Numbered from the stretch's first letter, positions 1 to 8,840 are shown. The stretch: DNA of 64,000 bases from Micromonospora sp. HNM0581 (GCF_012726175.1 NZ_JAASAD010000003.1:124001-188000), one strand, 5' to 3'. Notes: generated by a model not told the origin, from the letters alone. Translations and numbers: made by a program.

Positions 1-413
1 TCGTATTTCTGCTGCTGCTCCGCCAGGTTTCCCTTTGTGAACACGTGGAGGTCGTGCCGGCCGACCAGCTCGCCGAGCGTGTCGGCGACCCCAGGGATGA
101 GCTCGACCTCGCGGTCCACTAGGGCGCGTGCCAGCTCCTCGATCTGCCGCCGCTCCTCGGGGGTGCCGGGCCGTTCGCGCAGCCGCTCGAAGCAGGCGTG
201 CAGGCTGCGCAGGAACATCGCGCTGCCGAAGCCGTGCGTGACCGCGTTGGCGCGCTCGATCTCGTCCAGCAGGGCACGGACCTCGACCCGGTCCAACGTC
301 GGGTGGGAGAGCCATTCTATGAACACGTCGATGACATTCTCGAAGAGAACGTTGTTTTCCCACAACGTGTCGTCCGCGTCGAAGACCAGGGTCAGGCCTG
401 GAGACCTTCTCAT
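1..413 (-). CDS. HAD-superfamily hydrolase, C-terminus beyond the window
   Basis: This is the N-terminal 137 residues of a haloacid-dehalogenase-type phosphatase; the gene runs off the left edge. The start ATG is at 413, preceded by GGAAG. Residues 11-17 read FDADDTLW, the HAD motif I with nucleophile and general-acid aspartates, and a threonine-containing second motif (VFTKGN) appears near residue 127. The gene follows the HisG homologue in the same minus-strand operon. In a nucleotide-antibiotic cluster a HAD enzyme could remove the 5'-phosphate of a nucleotide intermediate; that role is inferred from context. Downstream motifs III and IV are not visible. Confidence 0.8.
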   Translation of the reverse strand, partial: MRRSPGLTLVFDADDTLWENNVLFENVIDVFIEWLSHPTLDRVEVRALLDEIERANAVTHGFGSAMFLRSLHACFERLRERPGTPEERRQIEELARALVDREVELIPGVADTLGELVGRHDLHVFTKGNLAEQQQKY

Positions 414-454
414 AACTTCCGGCTTGCCTCTCGAATGAACGTTCGCCGATTCTA

Positions 455-1137
455 TCATCGCCGGACGAACACCGTGTCCCCGACCGGAAGCGTTCGGCGA
501 GGCAGTCGGCGAGATTCCGCAGCCGGACCGAACCGGCCCGGTGCGGCACGGCCACCAGCACCGATTCGGGAACGATCAGTGGAGCGCCGACCGCGCGCAG
601 TCCGTGCGCGGCGAGGGTCCGGCCGGAATTTACCACGTCGGCCACCGCGTCGGCGATCCCGGCGTGCACGGCGACCTCGACGGCGCCACTCATCGGCACC
701 ACCCCGGCCCGCACGCCCAGCTTGGCCAGATGCCGCCTGGTCAGGGTGGTCAGTGCAGTGACTATCCGCTTGCCGTGCCACGTCCGCGGGTCCTCGTCGG
801 TACCGGGCGGCACGGCGAACCGGACCACCGAACGGCCGAAGCCGAGCGGCAGCAGCTCGCGCAGCTCGTGGCCGGAGTCGGCGACCAGGTCGCGGCCGGT
901 GATGCCCGCGTCGACGTACCCTCCGGCGATCATGGCGGGAATGTCCCGGGCCCGCAGGTAGAGAATCTCGGCGGACCTGATCGGGTCGGCGCTGAACAGC
1001 CGCTCCCGGGCTGGCGCGAACGAGAACCCGGCGGCGGCGAGCAGACGGGCACTGTTCGCGGCGAGGGTGCCTTTGTTCGGCACCGCGATGCGCAATAGGG
1101 GGGTCGTTCCCGGTGCCACTCCTGCGGTTCTGCTCAT
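455..1137 (-). CDS. HisG-like ATP phosphoribosyltransferase (coformycin-type)
   Basis: The product resembles the catalytic domain of ATP phosphoribosyltransferase, which joins N1 of ATP to PRPP in histidine synthesis. Visible matches are LRIAVPNKGTLA near residue 15, a DIPAMIAGGYVDAGITG segment, and the PRPP-binding stretch DAVADVVNSGRTLAAHGL. A lone HisG paralogue in a nucleoside cluster is the hallmark of pentostatin/coformycin loci, where it is proposed to start 1,3-diazepine formation from a purine nucleotide. The ATG at 1137 overlaps the upstream stop (ATGA), implying translational coupling. The frame that encodes the protein has no stop down to position 1. A plausible ending, VFVRR then TGA at 455, lies in another frame, so a frameshift or sequence error near 480-510 is likely. 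The C-terminus is therefore uncertain. Confidence 0.75.
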
Positions 1138-2999
1138 GACAATTCCGCTCCGTTTCCCGGTAGGAGAAATCCGAATGCAGAGCCGTACAGGTCGAGTTCG
1201 GCGCGCAGACACTCGGCGACCACTCCGGGGTCGCGGAATCCGTGCCCCTCGTGCCGGAAACGCAGATAGCGCACGGGCACCGACGAACGGCACAGGCGTT
1301 CCACGAACCGGTCGGCGTCCCGGGGCAGGCAGATCGCGTCGCGGGCACCCTGCACGAGCAGCACCGAACCGCGGATACGGTCCGCGCAGGCCATCGGCGA
1401 CCGGTCGGTGACCGCGTCGCCGATCAGCCAGTCGGCGTACCGGGACTCGAAGTCGTGGGTGGCCGCCGCCCAGGACGCCGCGTCCAGCACCGGGAAGGAG
1501 ACCGCGGCGGCGCGGAACAGGCCGGGTTCGTCCACCAGCGCGCGCAGCGCGGTCCAGCCGCCGGCGCTGGTGCCGCGGAGGGCGAGCCGGTGCGGGTCGG
1601 CCCGGCCCTCGGCGATCAGCGCGCGGGCGACGGTGGCGCAGTCCCGGGCGTCGGCGATGCCCCAGCGGTGCCGCAACCGGTCCCGATACCCGCGGCCGAA
1701 GCCGGTGGAACCGCTGTACTGGACGTCGGCCACGCCGATGCCCCGGCTGGTGAAGAACGCGATGGCAGCCTCCACCCCACCGGGACGACTCCGGCTGGTC
1801 GGGCCGCCGTGCGCCTGGATCAGGTAGGGCGGGTTCTCGCCGGGTGGGCCGGTGACCCGGGGATGGCACGGCTCGTAGACGTAGGCGTGCACGCCGGCGT
1901 AGGTGCGATGCACCGGCGGCGGCAGGTGGCCGGCGGGGACGCCGGGCGTGGTCCACAACACGTCGGTGCGGCCGCCGCCGGTCAGCACGACGGCCGGCGG
2001 GCGGCCCGGTCCGGCGGCCACCGCGGCGATCCGGTTGCCCGACGCCGTCACGGACTGCCAGTCGGTCCAGCCGTTCAGATCCGGTCCCGCGGCGGTCAGG
2101 CCACCGTCGGCGCCGAGCACGCTGAGCCGGCGGGCGCCGGTGCCGTGCGCAGCGGCGAGGGTGCCGCCGGGCAGCGCGGCGACCGTGCTCGCGCCGATCC
2201 GCCACAGCGCCTCGCCGAACTCCTCGGGGCGCGGACAGATCGAGTGCCAGCGGTCGTCGTCGTCCACCCGGTACGGGTTCCACCAGCCGTTGCGGTCGCT
2301 GACCACCACGAGCGAGCGGCCGTCGACACTCCACTCGACCTGGGTCACCGACTCGTCCGGACCGGTGGCGAGGCGCCGGACGCCGGTGAGGCGGCCGTCC
2401 GTGGCGATCCCGGCGACCATCACGTCGGTGCGTACCCACGGCATGTCCGGGTGGTTCCAGCCGGTCCAGGCGACCCGGGCGCCGTCCGGGCTGACCCGGG
2501 GGCCGGTGAGGAAATCGTGGGTGCCGGCCAGGACGCGTTCCGACCGGCTGCCGTCCAGCGGCACGGCCACCAGATGGCGGCGCACGCCGCCGCTCTCGCG
2601 CAGACACCACACCTCGTCGCCGCGGATCACCGGGTCGGCGTAGCGTCGGTCGCCGCTCGCCGGTCCGAGGGCGACGACGGTGCCGTCCGGGACGTGCCGG
2701 TGCAGGCGCTGGTCGTCCCAGTGCACGAAGACCGTCTCGCCACGCGGGCCGGCGGTCCACGGGCGCCCGCCGTACTCCTGGTAGGCGGTACGGACGTCCC
2801 AGCCGGGCGGCAGCACGTCGGTGACCCGTCCCGGTGCGCTGGCGGTGAGCAGGTGGTTGCGGCCGTCCGCAGGATCGGCGGCCACCCAGCGGACCCAGCC
2901 ACCGGCGAAGCCGGTCCAGTCCACGGTGCGGGGTGCCTGCGCCGCGTCCTCGGCCCGCCATCCGGACGGCCAGGAGCCGTACGGGACACGCAGGGACAT
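1134..2999 (-). CDS. S9-family prolyl-oligopeptidase-like serine peptidase
   Basis: The 621-residue protein has an N-terminal beta-propeller-like half, with repeated W/G/D-rich blades to about residue 370, and a C-terminal alpha/beta hydrolase domain. The nucleophile motif GTSAGG places serine near residue 478. An aspartate in GARDA (about 554) and a histidine in HEGHGF (about 586) complete the triad. This is the layout of acylaminoacyl peptidases and dipeptidyl peptidases. The start ATG at 2999 follows GAGGAG. It sits inside the cluster operon, overlapping hisG-like by four bases. No peptide bond is obvious in a C-nucleoside, so it may hydrolyse an aminoacyl, succinyl or other amide-linked intermediate or a resistance conjugate. 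The substrate is unknown. Confidence 0.85.
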   Translation of the reverse strand: MSLRVPYGSWPSGWRAEDAAQAPRTVDWTGFAGGWVRWVAADPADGRNHLLTASAPGRVTDVLPPGWDVRTAYQEYGGRPWTAGPRGETVFVHWDDQRLHRHVPDGTVVALGPASGDRRYADPVIRGDEVWCLRESGGVRRHLVAVPLDGSRSERVLAGTHDFLTGPRVSPDGARVAWTGWNHPDMPWVRTDVMVAGIATDGRLTGVRRLATGPDESVTQVEWSVDGRSLVVVSDRNGWWNPYRVDDDDRWHSICPRPEEFGEALWRIGASTVAALPGGTLAAAHGTGARRLSVLGADGGLTAAGPDLNGWTDWQSVTASGNRIAAVAAGPGRPPAVVLTGGGRTDVLWTTPGVPAGHLPPPVHRTYAGVHAYVYEPCHPRVTGPPGENPPYLIQAHGGPTSRSRPGGVEAAIAFFTSRGIGVADVQYSGSTGFGRGYRDRLRHRWGIADARDCATVARALIAEGRADPHRLALRGTSAGGWTALRALVDEPGLFRAAAVSFPVLDAASWAAATHDFESRYADWLIGDAVTDRSPMACADRIRGSVLLVQGARDAICLPRDADRFVERLCRSSVPVRYLRFRHEGHGFRDPGVVAECLRAELDLYGSAFGFLLPGNGAELS

Positions 3000-3009
3000 G
3001 GGACTCCTC

Positions 3010-3810
3010 TCAGTCGACGGCGGCCCCGGCCCCGAGCAGCAGGGTGACGAACGCCGCGACGGCGTCCTCGTCGTTGCCGGGCAGCAGGTGCGCGGCTACC
3101 GCGCGTACCGCGGGTTCCGCGTTGGCGGGTGCCGCGGACACGTCGGCCGCGGCCAGCATCGGGATGTCGTTGAGCCCGTCACCGGCGGCGGCGACGAAGG
3201 TGGCACCCAGCGTCCGGGCGAGCCGGCACATCGCCGCCGCCTTGCCGGCGTGGGGCGGGTTGACCTCCACGTACCGGCCGCCGGACGCGGTGACCTCGGC
3301 ACGGTCGCCGAGCACCCGCTGCACCCGGGCCACCTCGGCCGGTCCCGCCCGTTCCCCGGTTCGGACCAGGATCTTGGAGGCGGTCTCCCGGCCGGTGAAG
3401 GTGGTGACCCGGCGGACGTCGTTCCAGTGCACGGCCGCCTCGGGCGGAAAAGGGTCGCGCAGCACGGTGGCGTCCGCCAGGTCCAGCGCGTACGTCCAGG
3501 ACGGGCAGTGGGCGGACAGGTCCCGCACGAGGTCGCCGACCAGGTCCGACGCGAGCCCGGCCAGCCGGACCGGCGCCTCGCCGGGCAGTTGCACGAGCGC
3601 ACCGTTGCTGTACCCCCAGCACGTGGTCGCCGGGATCGCCGCCCGGACGGCGGCGGGCACGTCCCGGGCCGGCCGGGCGGTCAGGACCGCCACGGCCAGC
3701 CCGGCCGCGCACGCCTGGCGCAGCGCCGCCGCCACTCCCGGCGCCACGGTCCCGGCCGGATCGAGCAGGGTGCCGTCCAGGTCGAGGCAGAGGAGGCGGC
3801 GGCCGGCCAT
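3010..3810 (-). CDS. Cof-type HAD-IIB phosphatase
   Basis: This 266-residue protein has the full HAD signature: LDLDGTLL near the N-terminus, a cap domain in the middle, a lysine in the central part, and GDGLNDIPML near residue 220. Such phosphatases dephosphorylate sugar phosphates and nucleotides. The ATG at 3810 overlaps the stop of the upstream exporter gene, so the two are probably co-translated. The most economical role is removal of the 5'-phosphate from formycin or coformycin monophosphate at the end of the pathway, near the exporter. That is inferred from position, not from sequence. Confidence 0.8.
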   Translation of the reverse strand: MAGRRLLCLDLDGTLLDPAGTVAPGVAAALRQACAAGLAVAVLTARPARDVPAAVRAAIPATTCWGYSNGALVQLPGEAPVRLAGLASDLVGDLVRDLSAHCPSWTYALDLADATVLRDPFPPEAAVHWNDVRRVTTFTGRETASKILVRTGERAGPAEVARVQRVLGDRAEVTASGGRYVEVNPPHAGKAAAMCRLARTLGATFVAAAGDGLNDIPMLAAADVSAAPANAEPAVRAVAAHLLPGNDEDAVAAFVTLLLGAGAAVD

Positions 3811-4991
3811 CAGGACACCGTGACCTTGACCCGAGACGTGTGCGCAATCCAGAAGACGGCGATCACGGCGACGCCGAGGAAGGCGAGGCCGCCGACAGTG
3901 AGCGCGGCGGCCCGGGTGCCCGCGGTGTCGCGGACCGCGCCCGCCACCGCGGCGCCGATGCCGGAGCCGACCGCGAACAGGGTGACCAACCAGGCGAAGG
4001 CCTCGACGATGGTGCCGGTCGGTGCGAGTTCGTCGGTCAGGGTGAACGCGATCACCAGTAGCGGCGGCAGGAAGAACCCGGCGACGAAGACGATGACGGC
4101 CATCATCCAGACCGGGGCGAGCGTGCCGACCAGCAGATAGGCGGTGCCGAGGCAGGCGCTGATCACGACGATCCGGGTGGCAGCCGGTGTCTTCCACGCG
4201 ATCCGCCCGTTGATCAGCGCGCCGATGAACGCGCCGAACGCGGAGATGCCGAGCAGCACGCTGGCACCACCCCACACCTCGGTCTGCTCGGCGTAGGACA
4301 CCAGGATGATGCTCACCGCGCCGATCGGGATGACGGTGGCGGCGATCCCGACGAGCATCAGCACGAGCAGGGGGCTGCGCAGCGGGCCGAGCAGCCCGGC
4401 GTTGGACGCCGCGCCGCGCCACTGCCGTGACGGCGGCGAGCTGGCGAACACGGCGGTGCCGGCCAGGCACAGCACTCCGGTGAGGACCAGCGCGACGACG
4501 GGCGAGGCGACCGCGACGGTCAGCGCGATCAGCAACGGCCCGGTCACGAAGATGACCTCCTGGCCGACCGAGTCCAGCGAGTACGCGCGTTGCAGGTTCT
4601 TCTCCCCCACCAGGCCCGGCCAGAGCGCGCGCAGGCAGGGTTCCAGCGGCGGGGTGGCCAGGCCGCAGAGGGCAACCCCGATCAGGACCACGGCACGGTT
4701 GTCGGGTGCCGCGGCGACCGCGATGATCGACAGCGACGACACCGGCGCCGAGACCGAGAGCACCGTGGTCTGGCCGCGCCGGTCGATCAGCCGGCTGAGC
4801 GCCGGGCCGCCGACCGCCTGCGACACGGTCAGCACGGCCAGGGCCAACCCGATAAACCGGTAGCCGATCCCGCTCTCCCGCAGGGTGAGGGTGAGTGCGA
4901 GGGCCACCATCGAGGTGGGGAGCCGGCCCACAACGGCCGCGCAGAGCAGCCGGGTCACCGCGGGCAGGCGGAGCATCGCGAGGTAGGTCAA
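3810..4991 (-). CDS. Major facilitator superfamily transporter
   Basis: The roughly 393-residue protein is almost wholly hydrophobic, with about 12 membrane segments and the loop LIDRRGQTT after the second or third helix, which resembles MFS motif A. It probably exports the nucleoside product, giving part of self-resistance. The best start is TTG at 4991: it overlaps the stop of the upstream gene (TTGA) and follows GGAAAG. An ATG at 4976 is possible but has no clear ribosome site. Substrate specificity is inferred from the cluster. Confidence 0.85.
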   Translation of the reverse strand: MTYLAMLRLPAVTRLLCAAVVGRLPTSMVALALTLTLRESGIGYRFIGLALAVLTVSQAVGGPALSRLIDRRGQTTVLSVSAPVSSLSIIAVAAAPDNRAVVLIGVALCGLATPPLEPCLRALWPGLVGEKNLQRAYSLDSVGQEVIFVTGPLLIALTVAVASPVVALVLTGVLCLAGTAVFASSPPSRQWRGAASNAGLLGPLRSPLLVLMLVGIAATVIPIGAVSIILVSYAEQTEVWGGASVLLGISAFGAFIGALINGRIAWKTPAATRIVVISACLGTAYLLVGTLAPVWMMAVIVFVAGFFLPPLLVIAFTLTDELAPTGTIVEAFAWLVTLFAVGSGIGAAVAGAVRDTAGTRAAALTVGGLAFLGVAVIAVFWIAHTSRVKVTVS

Positions 4992-5365
4992 GTGGCTTTC
5001 CGTTCGGAGAAGTGCACCGTCAGGGCGGCGAGGCCGGTGGTGTCCAGGGTGAACCGGACGTCGGCCGAACCGCTCCGGCGCCGGTGCGTGGAGTTGTCGG
5101 ACAGGGGGATCCAGAGCCAGCCGTCGTCGAGCAGCGTGCGGCCGATGATGTCGACTCCGGTGAAATGCGGGATAGCGCGGGTCACGTCGGGCGAGACGTC
5201 GTGCACGTCCACGCCGCAGACCGCGCCGGCGGCATCGAAATTTACCCAACAGAGCAGGCTACGCCGGACCGACCGGGGCGGCGAGGCGTCGGTCGCCTCG
5301 TGGAGCACCACGTGCAGGGTCCGGGTCTCCTCGTCCCAGGCCACGAGCGGCGTCCGGACCGTCAT
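4988..5365 (-). CDS. Conserved-looking hypothetical protein, 125 aa
   Basis: I do not recognise the family. The 125-residue protein is soluble, with alternating hydrophobic and acidic beta-strand-like segments and single tryptophans at about 10, 40, 82 and 84. The ATG at 5365 follows a strong GGGGAGG site and the stop overlaps the exporter start, so it is a genuine operon member. Its place between the reductase and the exporter suggests an accessory or binding role. No catalytic motif is visible. Confidence 0.6.
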   Translation of the reverse strand: MTVRTPLVAWDEETRTLHVVLHEATDASPPRSVRRSLLCWVNFDAAGAVCGVDVHDVSPDVTRAIPHFTGVDIIGRTLLDDGWLWIPLSDNSTHRRRSGSADVRFTLDTTGLAALTVHFSERKAT

Positions 5366-5384
5366 GCCACTGCCTCCCCGGCTC

Positions 5385-6074
5385 TCATACGTACTGCAGG
5401 CGGTTTAGGCCGGTGACCGGCGGCGGGTCCAGTAGGGCGGGCCGCAGCTCGATCTCGCCGAGCACCATGTCCGGCGGGGTCGCGGCGGCCCAGGACACCA
5501 CCGAGGCGACCGACTCGACGCTCATCTTGGTGTCGGCGAAGTCGTCGTCGAAGTTGCGGATGGCGCCCGGGTTCAGCAGCGTGGTGCGGACCCCGTGCGG
5601 GCGTTCCTCCATCAGTAGCACCTCGGCCACCGCACGCAGCGCCGCCTTGGTCGCGCAGTAGGCAACACCCTCCTCGAACGGGCGGACGCCCGCGTGCGAA
5701 CCCATGATGACGATGTGCCCGCCGGCCGCGCGCAGCTTGGGCAGGGCCACCTGGACCACGCGTACCACCGAGGTCAGGTTGACCGCGACGGCCTCGTCCC
5801 AGTCCTTCGGGTCGAGGTCGGCGAGCCGGCCGAAGCCGCGGGTCACCGCGTTGAGGACCAGCAGGTCCAGCCGGTCGGTGTCGGACAGGACCTCGGCGGC
5901 GGCCCGGCTGACCGCCGGGCCGTCGGCCAGGTCGGCGAGGACGGGGTCGTCGTGGTCGGCGCAGGAGTTGCGGTTCAGGCAGCGGACGAGGTAGCCGTCG
6001 GCGAGCAGCCGGGTACGGATGGCCCGGCCGGTGCCGCGGTTCGTCCCGGTCACCAGTGCGATCCGCTCAGCCAC
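5385..6074 (-). CDS. Short-chain dehydrogenase/reductase, coformycin-reductase-like
   Basis: A 229-residue Rossmann reductase: TGTNRGTG at 9-16 binds the dinucleotide, LNA replaces the usual NNAG near 74-76, and the catalytic set is Ser126, Tyr139 and Lys143 (YxxxK). In pentostatin and coformycin loci an SDR (PenB/CofA type) reduces the 8-keto intermediate of the diazepine ring to the 8-hydroxyl. Adjacency to a HisG homologue operon and an 8-base overlap with the divergent PurC upstream strongly suggest the same job here. Stereochemistry and substrate are inferred. Confidence 0.85.
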   Translation of the reverse strand: MAERIALVTGTNRGTGRAIRTRLLADGYLVRCLNRNSCADHDDPVLADLADGPAVSRAAAEVLSDTDRLDLLVLNAVTRGFGRLADLDPKDWDEAVAVNLTSVVRVVQVALPKLRAAGGHIVIMGSHAGVRPFEEGVAYCATKAALRAVAEVLLMEERPHGVRTTLLNPGAIRNFDDDFADTKMSVESVASVVSWAAATPPDMVLGEIELRPALLDPPPVTGLNRLQYV

Positions 6075-6777
6075 GACGCACCAGCTCCATCAGCTCGCGC
6101 CAACGGGCGATGATCTCAGCGGCCGGCGCGCCGCGCCGGAACAGGTCCTTGTCGTAGGGCGTGCCGTCCGGTGCCCGCAGCCGCATGCAGTCCGGTGAGA
6201 TCTCCGAGTTGATGACCAGACCGTGGTCGTCGTCCGCCGCGACCACGAGGCAGAAGTCCCACAGTTCCAGGGGTTCCAGCCGGTCGCACAGCAGGCGGTT
6301 GCAGCTCAGCGCGATCTGCCGGTACGCGGCCACGTCCACGCCGAGGTCGCGCAGGTAGTCCTCGCCGATCGGCTGGTCCTCCGGGTCGGTGCGGTAGTCG
6401 AACTTGACCACCGGCGGGTCGAACCGGTGCCCCTCCGCGTACAGGCCGGGGTACTTGCGGATGGTGGAACCGGTGGCCCGGTTCTTGACGATCACCTCGA
6501 ACGGTACGGAGGGCCGATAGTCGGCCAGGTAGGTGACCGGGCCGAGCCGTTGGTGGAACACCGTGTGAACGCCGTCGGCGGCGAGCAGGCCGGACACGTG
6601 CTCGAAGAAGTCCAGCCGCAGTTCGGCCGTGCCGTCGACGAGTTCGTCGCGGTCGTACGTGAAGCTGCGCAGCGACGGGATCATCTCCACCACGCAGCGG
6701 CCAGGTTCGACGAGCCAGATCTTCTTGCTGCACCCGACGATGTCGGGGTCGCCGGTCGGCAGGGCGAGGTCGGTCAC
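6067..6777 (-). CDS. Divergent SAICAR-synthetase (PurC) homologue, coformycin-type
   Basis: The 236-residue protein keeps the PurC skeleton: a GCSKKIW start strand, EVIVKNRATGS, PVVKFDYRTDPEDQPIGED, the NSEISPDCMRL active-site strand and DKDLFRRG. It is clearly different from the longer PurC paralogue at 9854-10837. Pentostatin/coformycin loci carry such a PurC-like enzyme (PenC/CofC type), proposed to act in diazepine construction rather than in SAICAR synthesis. GTG at 6777 follows GAAGGAG, and the 3' end overlaps the SDR gene. Together with the SDR and the HisG homologue it completes the three-gene coformycin set. Confidence 0.85.
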   Translation of the reverse strand: MTDLALPTGDPDIVGCSKKIWLVEPGRCVVEMIPSLRSFTYDRDELVDGTAELRLDFFEHVSGLLAADGVHTVFHQRLGPVTYLADYRPSVPFEVIVKNRATGSTIRKYPGLYAEGHRFDPPVVKFDYRTDPEDQPIGEDYLRDLGVDVAAYRQIALSCNRLLCDRLEPLELWDFCLVVAADDDHGLVINSEISPDCMRLRAPDGTPYDKDLFRRGAPAAEIIARWRELMELVRRG

Positions 6778-6798
6778 GGCGTTGCACTCCTTCAGGTT

Positions 6799-7350
6799 TC
6801 AGCGTTCCTGGTCGAACAACTCCCCCACCCGGGTCAGGAACTCGGTCAGGTTCGGCTCGGTCACCAGGTCGAACGCCTCGGGCAGGGTGAGCCAGCGCAG
6901 TTCGGCGGTCGGTTTCTCCGGGCGGGCCGCCTCGGGTGTGGCCGTGGCCAGGACGAAGCGCAGGTCGGCATGCTCGTGCGCGGGTTCGGTAGCGCTGGCG
7001 GGCACCGGCAGCACGGCGACCTGCCGCACCGCGCTGTCCGGCCAGGGCGTCACGTCGTCCAAGCCGGTCTCCTCGCGGGCCTCCCGCAGCACCACGTCGA
7101 GGGGGTCGCGCTCGCCCGGGTCGCCGTGCCCGCCGACCTGCAACCACGCCTGCATCCGGGCGTGCCAGCGCAGCAGGACCCGGCGGGTCGGCGGGTGGAC
7201 GATCAGGGCGGACGCGGTCAGGTGCACGGGCAGGTCCCGCGACCACGGATCGCTCTGGTCGAGCAGGGCGAGCGTCCGTTCCTTGTCGGTGGTCTCGGCG
7301 GTGGTCGCGGGGTGGTAGGCGGTCAGCAACCGGACCGTCTCGTGCTGCAT
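6799..7350 (-). CDS. Nudix hydrolase
   Basis: This 183-residue protein carries a nearly standard Nudix box, GHGDPGE followed by REAREETGL with one extra residue in the spacer. Nudix enzymes hydrolyse nucleoside diphosphates linked to another group. The ATG at 7350 was chosen because AAGGAG lies directly upstream; earlier in-frame starts lack this. It may sanitise triphosphates of formycin or coformycin, or cleave a phosphoribosyl-ATP-like intermediate, which HisG homologues produce. The second idea is attractive because histidine synthesis needs a pyrophosphohydrolase at that step, but it is inference. Confidence 0.8.
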   Translation of the reverse strand: MQHETVRLLTAYHPATTAETTDKERTLALLDQSDPWSRDLPVHLTASALIVHPPTRRVLLRWHARMQAWLQVGGHGDPGERDPLDVVLREAREETGLDDVTPWPDSAVRQVAVLPVPASATEPAHEHADLRFVLATATPEAARPEKPTAELRWLTLPEAFDLVTEPNLTEFLTRVGELFDQER

Positions 7351-7409
7351 GGAACTCCTTATTGGAGGAGGCCTTCGTCCGCATACGGTAACCACCTGGT
7401 TACTACCCC

Positions 7410-8840
7410 TCACAGCAGGGCGGCGGGGCGGTATCCGGCGGCGTCCGGGTCGGCGGTCACCTCCCGGTCGATCCGTTTCACGATCCCGGCGATCTGGTCG
7501 GCCGCCGCGCCGGTGAACAGCAACCGGTTCGCCAGCAGGGCGTCCAGCTCCGTCCGGCCCAGCGGGAAGCGTTCGTCGGCGGCCAGCGCGTCCAGCAGAC
7601 CGTTCTCGCCGCCGCGCGCACGCAGCAGGCCGGCGTGCCGCACGGCGTGCTCCTTGATGATCTCGTGCGCGGTTTCCCGGCCCTGCCCGGCGCGCACCGC
7701 GGCGAGCAGCATCCGGGTGCTGGCGAGAAACGGCAGGTAGCGCTGGAGTTCCAGGTCGATGACGGCCGGGAACGCCTGGAACTCGTCGAGCACCACGAGA
7801 ACGGTCTCCAGCATCCCGTCCAGGGCGAAGAACGCGCTGGGCAGCGCGGTGCGGCGGACGACCGAGTCGGAGACGTCACCCTCGTTCCACTGGCCGCCGG
7901 CCAGTTGCCCGGTCATGTCGGCGAGACCACGCAGCACGACCATCAGGCCGTTGATGCGCTCGCAGGAGCGCATGTTCATCTTGTGTGGCATCGCGGACGA
8001 GCCGACCTGCCCCTCGGCGAACCCCTCGGAGGCCAGCTCGTGCCCGGCCATCAGCCGCAGCGAGGTGGCCAGCGACGACGGCCCGGCGGCCACCTGCACC
8101 AGCAGGCTGAGCACCTCCCAGTCGAGCGACCGCGGATAGACCTGGCCGACGCTGACCATCGCCCGGGTCACCCCGAGGTGGGCGGCCACCCGGTCGTTCA
8201 GCCGGCCCAGCCGATCCCGGTCGCCCCCCAGCAGGTCGAGCATGTCCTGCGCGGTGCCCACCGGCCCCTTCACCCCCCGGATCGGGTACGCGTCCAGCAG
8301 GTCGTCCAGGCGCCGCACCGCCAGCAGGATCTCCTCGGCCACCCCGGCGAACCGCTTGCCGAGGGTCGTCGGCTGGGCGGGCACGTTGTGGGTACGGGCG
8401 GCCATCACCGTGTCGGCGTACTCCGCAGCGAGCCGCCCGAGCCGCGCCAGCACCGCCACGCAGCGGCGGCGGACCAGGGTCAGGCTGTCCCGGATCTGGA
8501 GCTGCTCGACGTTCTCGGTGAGGTCACGCGAGGTCATGCCCTTGTGGATGTGCTCGTACCCGGCGAGCCGGTTGAACTCCTCGATCCGGGCCTTCACGTC
8601 GTGCCGGGTGACGCGCTCGCGCGCCTCGATGGCGGCCAGGTCCACCTGGTCGAGCACCACGCGGTAGGCCGCGACGGCCTCGGCCGGCACGTCCACGCCC
8701 AGGTCGGACTGGGCCTCCAGCACGGCGATCCAGAGGCGGCGCTCCTGCACCACCTTGCGCTCGTCGGTCCAGAGTTCCACCATCTCCGGCGACGCGTAGC
8801 GCGCGGCCAGCACGTTGGGCACGATCGGCTTCTCAGGCAT
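7410..8840 (-). CDS. forB: Adenylosuccinate-lyase homologue (PurB family)
   Basis: A 476-residue fumarase-superfamily lyase with the signature SSAMPHKMN near residues 283-291 and an N-terminal segment (ASPEMVELWTDERK) like PurB. PurB releases fumarate from SAICAR and from adenylosuccinate. In formycin biosynthesis a cluster-borne PurB homologue does the two equivalent eliminations on pyrazole nucleotides. ATG at 8840 follows GAGGAAA and lies 6 bases after the C-glycoside synthase gene. Being beside forT-like and PurC-like genes, rather than in a purine operon, marks it as a pathway-specific paralogue. Confidence 0.85.
   Translation of the reverse strand: MPEKPIVPNVLAARYASPEMVELWTDERKVVQERRLWIAVLEAQSDLGVDVPAEAVAAYRVVLDQVDLAAIEARERVTRHDVKARIEEFNRLAGYEHIHKGMTSRDLTENVEQLQIRDSLTLVRRRCVAVLARLGRLAAEYADTVMAARTHNVPAQPTTLGKRFAGVAEEILLAVRRLDDLLDAYPIRGVKGPVGTAQDMLDLLGGDRDRLGRLNDRVAAHLGVTRAMVSVGQVYPRSLDWEVLSLLVQVAAGPSSLATSLRLMAGHELASEGFAEGQVGSSAMPHKMNMRSCERINGLMVVLRGLADMTGQLAGGQWNEGDVSDSVVRRTALPSAFFALDGMLETVLVVLDEFQAFPAVIDLELQRYLPFLASTRMLLAAVRAGQGRETAHEIIKEHAVRHAGLLRARGGENGLLDALAADERFPLGRTELDALLANRLLFTGAAADQIAGIVKRIDREVTADPDAAGYRPAALL

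Noticed and set aside
1242-3047. Long plus-strand open frame of about 600 codons
   Set aside because: It is antisense to the S9 peptidase gene and its translation is low-complexity RGHPA; the peptidase has full catalytic motifs and a ribosome site.
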